Part shown: in pieces, positions 6,867 through 10,140 of the stretch
Layout of the letters: each line of letters starts with the position of its first letter
Position numbering within the stretch: the stretch's first letter is position 1
Assembly (NCBI GenBank): GCA_014382465.1
Contig: JACNJP010000309.1
Span: forward strand, 1-10,140
From: Planctomycetota bacterium
GTDB lineage: Bacteria > Planctomycetota > UBA1135
DNA: 10,140 nt
Direction of reading: 5' to 3'
Notes under the pieces: generated by a model
The model's input: only the letters and a program-made list of their open reading frames with translations
The model's database searches: none
Told to the model about the DNA's origin: nothing
Translations under genes and position numbers: made by a program

Positions 6867-6897
6867 GGTTCCTTCTTAAGACCTGCTGCCGGGAACC
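6867..6897. repeat. Short inverted repeat GGTTCC/GGAACC
   Basis: GGTTCC (6867-6872) and GGAACC (6892-6897) are complementary with a 19-base spacer holding the CTTAAG patch. The stem is only 6 base pairs, so chance is possible, but it sits between two better repeats in the same intergenic region. Confidence 0.3.
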
Positions 6898-6919
6898 GAA
6901 AAGGCTTCTAGCCCTTTTC
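6898..6919. repeat. Inverted repeat GAAAAGG/CCTTTTC before the HD-GYP-like gene
   Basis: GAAAAGG (6898-6904) and CCTTTTC (6913-6919) form a 7-base-pair stem with an 8-base loop, ending 10 bases before the ATG at 6930. On the plus strand it would fold in the leader immediately upstream of the start codon and could limit ribosome access. An in-frame TAG at 6909-6911 lies in the loop and fixes the upstream limit of the reading frame. Confidence 0.4.
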
Positions 6920-6929
6920 TGAACCCATC

Positions 6930-7607
6930 ATGACCCCTCTCCAGCCCCAACGTCTGGTCCAGTCCCTCCCGCGCACGGTCCAGGACCTGCTCCACAGCCT
7001 GTGCTGCCGCAGCCCCGAGACGGTCGAGCACTGCCGCCGGGTGGCCAACCGCTCCCTGGAGCTCGCCCGCGCCGGTCACCGGCTCGACATGCTCGGCCTC
7101 CACCGGACCTACCTCGCCGGTCTCCTGCACGACCTCGGCAAGCTCGTGGTGCCGGTCGAGGTCCTCGACAAGCGCGAGGCCTTGAGCGCCGAGGACTGGC
7201 GGCTGATCAAGCTCAGCTCGGTCTGTGGTGAGTCGCTGATCCGCCCCTTCCTGCAGCCCGCCGATCCGCTGCTCCAAGCGGTGCGGTCGGAGCGCGAACG
7301 GTGGGACGGCGGCGGCTACCCGGACGGCCTCTACGCCGAGCAGATCCCGGTGGAAGCCCGCATCGTCCACCTCGCGGACGCCATCGACGCCATCGTCCAC
7401 CACTCCGCCTACCGCGAGGCCCGGACCCTCGACCAGGCGCTGGAGATCGTCGCCGAGTGCTCGGGCAGCCAGTTCGATCCCTATTGGGTCGGCACCGCCT
7501 GGAGCCTGTGGGCCGGCCGGCCGCTGCCGTCGCGGATTCGTGGCTCCCGCCGCGGCGCGGTCCGCCCGCCGCTGGCGCACTCGAACACCGACCTGAACTG
7601 GGACTGA
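6930..7607 (+). CDS. HD-GYP-like protein with incomplete metal site
   Basis: This 225-residue single-domain protein shows an HD-GYP architecture: EHCRRVANRSLELAR (His34), LAGLLHDLGKLVVP (His67, Asp68, Lys71), RWDGGGYPDGL (GYP at 129-131), HLADAIDAI (Asp150) and SGSQFDP (178-184). Active HD-GYP enzymes hydrolyse cyclic di-GMP. Here the histidine expected in the K-x-H-P-x-x-G element is Ser96 (KLSSVCG), and the expected HHHER before the GYP motif reads SERER (120-124). At least three metal ligands are thus lost while HD, the preceding Glu30/His34 pair and GYP remain. It may retain a reduced metal site, or act as a non-catalytic nucleotide sensor or protein-binding module. There is no receiver, PAS or membrane domain. 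The C-terminal 28 residues are Arg-rich and probably disordered. ATG 6930 follows an in-frame stop at 6909; no Shine-Dalgarno is visible. Confidence 0.85.
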   Translation: MTPLQPQRLVQSLPRTVQDLLHSLCCRSPETVEHCRRVANRSLELARAGHRLDMLGLHRTYLAGLLHDLGKLVVPVEVLDKREALSAEDWRLIKLSSVCGESLIRPFLQPADPLLQAVRSERERWDGGGYPDGLYAEQIPVEARIVHLADAIDAIVHHSAYREARTLDQALEIVAECSGSQFDPYWVGTAWSLWAGRPLPSRIRGSRRGAVRPPLAHSNTDLNWD

Positions 7608-7611
7608 AGCA

Positions 7612-10140
7612 CTAGCGGGGCCGGAAGCTCCGCAGCAGCTCTCCGACCAGCCGCCGGACCTCGCCGGCGTCGAGCCGGCCGACGGCCACCTCCGTCGCCA
7701 CCGCGTTCAGCGCCGCGGTCACGAGGCTCTCCTCGTCCAGCGGCTGGCGCGGGTCGAAGTAGCCCTCCTCCTCCAGGAAGGCGACCAGCTGGTCCCGCTT
7801 GTCGCTGCGGAACCGATGGACGCGCTTGTCGCCGCGCTCGCGGATGGCGTCGAGCAGGGCGCGGGCGTCGCCGTCGTGCTCAGCGGCGATTTCGGCGAAG
7901 CCGACGAGGAACTTGCCGCAGGCCTCGCTCTCCTCGAGCGCGGCCCGGTCGAGCGGGCGGCCCCGTCCGATCCGCCAGGCCTCGAGCACCGCGGCCGCCA
8001 AGGCGACGCGGGCCTCCAGGCGCTGATCGAGCTCCTCCTCGAGCAGCCCGGCGCCGGCGGCGCTGCCGCGGATCGCCTGCCACTGGCCGACGGTCCGCAG
8101 CCCAGCCCTCACGAGCCGGTGCAGGCCGTCGAGCTGGTCGCGCAGCAGATGGAACAGGTGCAGGGCCTGCACCGGCTGGCGCGGATTCGGCAGCGGCACC
8201 TGCAGCGCGACGCCGTACTCGGCGGCTCCGGCGCCGGAGGGCGCGGGGACCTCCAGCTCCGGCGCCGGCGCCAGCATCGCCGGGTCCTTGACCGCCGCCT
8301 GCTCACCCCGCTGGGCGGCAAGATCGATCACCACCGGCGGCTCGGCGCCGGCGTCCTTGCAGGCGCGGTTCCAGGCCGCCAGGTCGGCCGGATTGGCGGT
8401 CAGGTAGAGCAATTGCCGGCCGCTCCGGACCAATTCGAGCAGCGCCCCGGCGATCAGGTGGAAGCGCCGCGGGTCGGCGGTGCTGAGCGCCTCGTCGAGG
8501 AAGAAGGGCAGCTCCTCGCCGTCCTCGTTCTCCAGCGCGAAGGCCAGCCGCGCCGCCAGCAGGAGCTGCACCCGGGTGCCGTCCGAGAGTTCGCCCAGGC
8601 CGTGCTCCCGCTCGGCCTGGTTGTCCCAGGCCACCCACTCGGCCTCGGCGCCGCGGCGCAGGCGCAGCGACCAGCGGTGGTCGGTGAAGCGCCCGAACCA
8701 CTCCTGGGCCCGCAGCAGGACCGCGGGCAGGTTGTGCTCCTGGAACTCCTCCTCGACCTCGTCCATCAGGAACAGGCCGGCCTCGGCCTCGATCACCCGC
8801 TCGAGCGCCTCGGCCAAGTTGCCGAGGCAGCCCTCGAGCCGCCCCTCGGCCTCCTCCAGGCGGCTGCCGCCGCGCTGGAGCTCCAGCTCCTTCTCGATGC
8901 CGAGGATGGCCTCCGTCAGCTCCCGCTGCTCGGCGGCGGTCCGCCGGGTCTCCTCGATCCGCTGCTGGGCGGCCTCGGCGTCGAGTTCGAGGTAGGCCGC
9001 GTGCCCGTCCAGGGCTTTGGCCTTCTCGCCGCAGGTCCACGACTCCCGTTGGAGCAGGGCGCAGGCCTCGCGCCAGGCGTCGAGCCGTTCGACCCGCCGC
9101 GCCAACTCGCGGTCCTCTCCGGGATCCAGCTTGCAGCGCCGGAACAAGCCCTCCACGGCCTCTCCGAAGCCCTCGAGCCGCTCGCGGGCCTCCTGGACCT
9201 CGCCGCGGGCCCGGGCCAGGGCCTCGCTCGAGCGGTCGAACTCCCGGTTGCGCTGGATCAGCCGGGCACAGGCGGCGGCCAGCCCGGCGCCGTCCTCGAC
9301 GGCTTCTTCCCCCACCGAAGCCAGCCAGGCCTTGGCCTTGGCGAGCAGCGTACGCCGCTCTTCGTCGAGCTGGCGACGTTGCTCCTGGGCCTTGGCGTGC
9401 TCCTCGACCGCCGACCGGTAGCGGTCCAGGCGGCGCGCGAAGTCGAGCAGGCCGCCGTCGGCGGCCTCAGGCGTCAGGCCGAGCTTGCGGCACCAGCCGC
9501 GGCGGGCTTCCTCGGCGGCCCGGATCCGCGCTTCCACTTCTTCCAGCTCGACCGACAGGCCGCTCTTGCGCTGCTGCTGCTGGAGCGCGGCGCGGGCGTC
9601 CTGCAGGTCGGCCTCGAGCTGGTTCAGCAGCCACTGGACGTGGTTGCGCGACCAGGACGGCGGCTGGGTCGCCTGGGAGGCCTGATAGTCGAGCCCCAAC
9701 CGGGCCCGCGCGGGCTCTTCCTTGCGCCGGCGCCAGGCGCCGAACAGCGCGCTGGCCAGGAGGCCGGCGCCGACCGCCGCCGCCACCCAGGCGGCCGGGT
9801 GGACCAGGATGGCCGTGACCGCGCCGCCCACCAGGGCCAGGCCGCCGGCGGCCAGGACCACCGGCCCCGGCATGGCCTCCGGATCCGGCTCGGGCGCCGC
9901 CAGCCACTGCCGCAGCAGGTGGGTGGCGCGTTCGAGCGGCTCGGCCGACGGCGCCTCGGTCTCGCCGCCGAGCACTTGAAGCTGGCGTTCGACCCCCGCT
10001 CGTTCGCCGCGGAGGGCTTCGAGCTTGGCCCGCTCCTGCTCCAGCCCCCGGATCGCGGCCTCGGTGGTCCAGCCTGACTCCAGCTCGCCAGCGCCGCCGC
10101 CGCAACCGTCGAGGACCTGGGCCCCGCCCGCCTCGGCCGG
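7612..10140 (-). CDS. SbcC/YhaN-like coiled-coil ATPase with membrane hairpin (partial, N-terminus beyond right edge)
   Basis: The frame is open without a stop from the right edge to TAG 7612-7614, giving 842 visible residues; GTG 9975 is an internal codon, not the true start. In order: coiled coil (about 30-55), a two-helix hydrophobic hairpin (about 93-136), long Glu/Arg-rich coiled coils (about 165-460), then the C-terminal half of an ABC-type head. The head has signature LSDGTRVQLLLAARLAFA (from 518) and Walker B LPFFLDEA (544-551) with D-loop STADPRR. The switch segment is YLTANPAD, with Asn where many relatives have His. Walker A must lie outside the window. This matches the SbcC/Rad50-like YhaN group, DNA-end or nucleoid-associated ATPases often paired with an Mre11/SbcD-type nuclease. 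About 230 residues after the head form a Pro-rich linker and an alpha-helical domain I do not recognise. The stop is 4 bases from the convergent HD-GYP-like gene. Confidence 0.82.
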   Translation of the reverse strand, partial: PAEAGGAQVLDGCGGGAGELESGWTTEAAIRGLEQERAKLEALRGERAGVERQLQVLGGETEAPSAEPLERATHLLRQWLAAPEPDPEAMPGPVVLAAGGLALVGGAVTAILVHPAAWVAAAVGAGLLASALFGAWRRRKEEPARARLGLDYQASQATQPPSWSRNHVQWLLNQLEADLQDARAALQQQQRKSGLSVELEEVEARIRAAEEARRGWCRKLGLTPEAADGGLLDFARRLDRYRSAVEEHAKAQEQRRQLDEERRTLLAKAKAWLASVGEEAVEDGAGLAAACARLIQRNREFDRSSEALARARGEVQEARERLEGFGEAVEGLFRRCKLDPGEDRELARRVERLDAWREACALLQRESWTCGEKAKALDGHAAYLELDAEAAQQRIEETRRTAAEQRELTEAILGIEKELELQRGGSRLEEAEGRLEGCLGNLAEALERVIEAEAGLFLMDEVEEEFQEHNLPAVLLRAQEWFGRFTDHRWSLRLRRGAEAEWVAWDNQAEREHGLGELSDGTRVQLLLAARLAFALENEDGEELPFFLDEALSTADPRRFHLIAGALLELVRSGRQLLYLTANPADLAAWNRACKDAGAEPPVVIDLAAQRGEQAAVKDPAMLAPAPELEVPAPSGAGAAEYGVALQVPLPNPRQPVQALHLFHLLRDQLDGLHRLVRAGLRTVGQWQAIRGSAAGAGLLEEELDQRLEARVALAAAVLEAWRIGRGRPLDRAALEESEACGKFLVGFAEIAAEHDGDARALLDAIRERGDKRVHRFRSDKRDQLVAFLEEEGYFDPRQPLDEESLVTAALNAVATEVAVGRLDAGEVRRLVGELLRSFRPR

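Larger units (their letters stand above)
6831..6929. promoter_or_regulatory. Divergent promoter region with stacked inverted repeats
   Basis: These 99 bases lie between the leftward ABC operon and the rightward HD-GYP-like gene and must hold both promoters. Three inverted repeats fill most of it (listed separately). The only AT-rich hexamers are in TTCTTAAGA (6873-6880 area), a near-palindrome that could provide a -10 box on either strand. Neither flanking start codon has a convincing Shine-Dalgarno. I cannot place the promoters more exactly. Confidence 0.45.

Noticed and set aside
9973..9975. GTG 9975 as the true start of the large ATPase
   Set aside because: The same frame stays open to the right edge and encodes coiled-coil sequence (LEQERAKLEALRGERAGVERQLQ region). 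The essential Walker A is missing, so the gene starts outside the window.
7816..10077. 753-codon plus-strand open frame opposite the YhaN-like gene
   Set aside because: Its Gln/Leu/Arg/Gly composition mirrors the Glu/Leu-rich coiled coil on the minus strand, and it has no recognisable motif. The minus strand has ABC head motifs.
7612..10140. Calling the coiled-coil ATPase part of a phage-defence system
   Set aside because: Some defence systems use SMC-like ATPases, but no nuclease, effector or mobile element is visible beside it, and housekeeping SbcC/YhaN-type proteins look the same at this level.

Overview
The window is about 10 kb of very GC-rich DNA that is almost fully coding. It holds eight genes or gene fragments, and five inverted repeats or short sites are listed besides. 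Codon third positions are overwhelmingly G or C, so long antisense open frames are common and uninformative. The gene content suggests a free-living, high-GC Gram-negative bacterium: a secreted pentaheme cytochrome c, a prolyl oligopeptidase with a lipoprotein-type signal, an ABC-2 exporter, an HD-GYP-like protein and a small bacterial histone. Bdellovibrionota/Myxococcota, Acidobacteriota, Planctomycetota and similar lineages would all fit. The sequence alone does not decide between them.

Layout, left to right. (1) The last 77 bases of an unidentified plus-strand gene. (2) A minus-strand gene for an exported multiheme cytochrome c. (3) A 108-base divergent promoter region, then the plus-strand S9A prolyl oligopeptidase. 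(4) Tail-to-tail with it, a minus-strand run that reads ABC-2 ATPase, ABC-2 permease (4-base GTGA overlap), MsrA-like protein, and a 71-residue histone-fold protein. The histone is separated from msrA by 122 bases containing a hairpin and a G8/C8 run. (5) A 99-base divergent region with three stacked inverted repeats, then the plus-strand HD-GYP-like gene. (6) Only 4 bases after it, tail-to-tail, the C-terminal part of a large minus-strand SbcC/YhaN-type coiled-coil ATPase that runs off the right edge.

How the genes relate. The ATPase and permease certainly form one transporter of unknown substrate. msrA lies 35 bases behind them and is probably co-transcribed. The histone probably has its own expression signals, including a strong Shine-Dalgarno before a TTG start, but could receive read-through. 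The other genes look like independent units.

The most notable observations are: a probable bacterial histone of the Bdellovibrio Bd0055 type; an MsrA homologue whose catalytic cysteine is serine and whose conserved active-site tyrosine is histidine; an HD-GYP protein that keeps HD and GYP but has lost three metal-binding histidines; and a YhaN-like ATPase with a membrane hairpin next to its coiled coil and an extra C-terminal helical region. I see no CRISPR array, tRNA, rRNA, insertion sequence or recognisable complete defence island.
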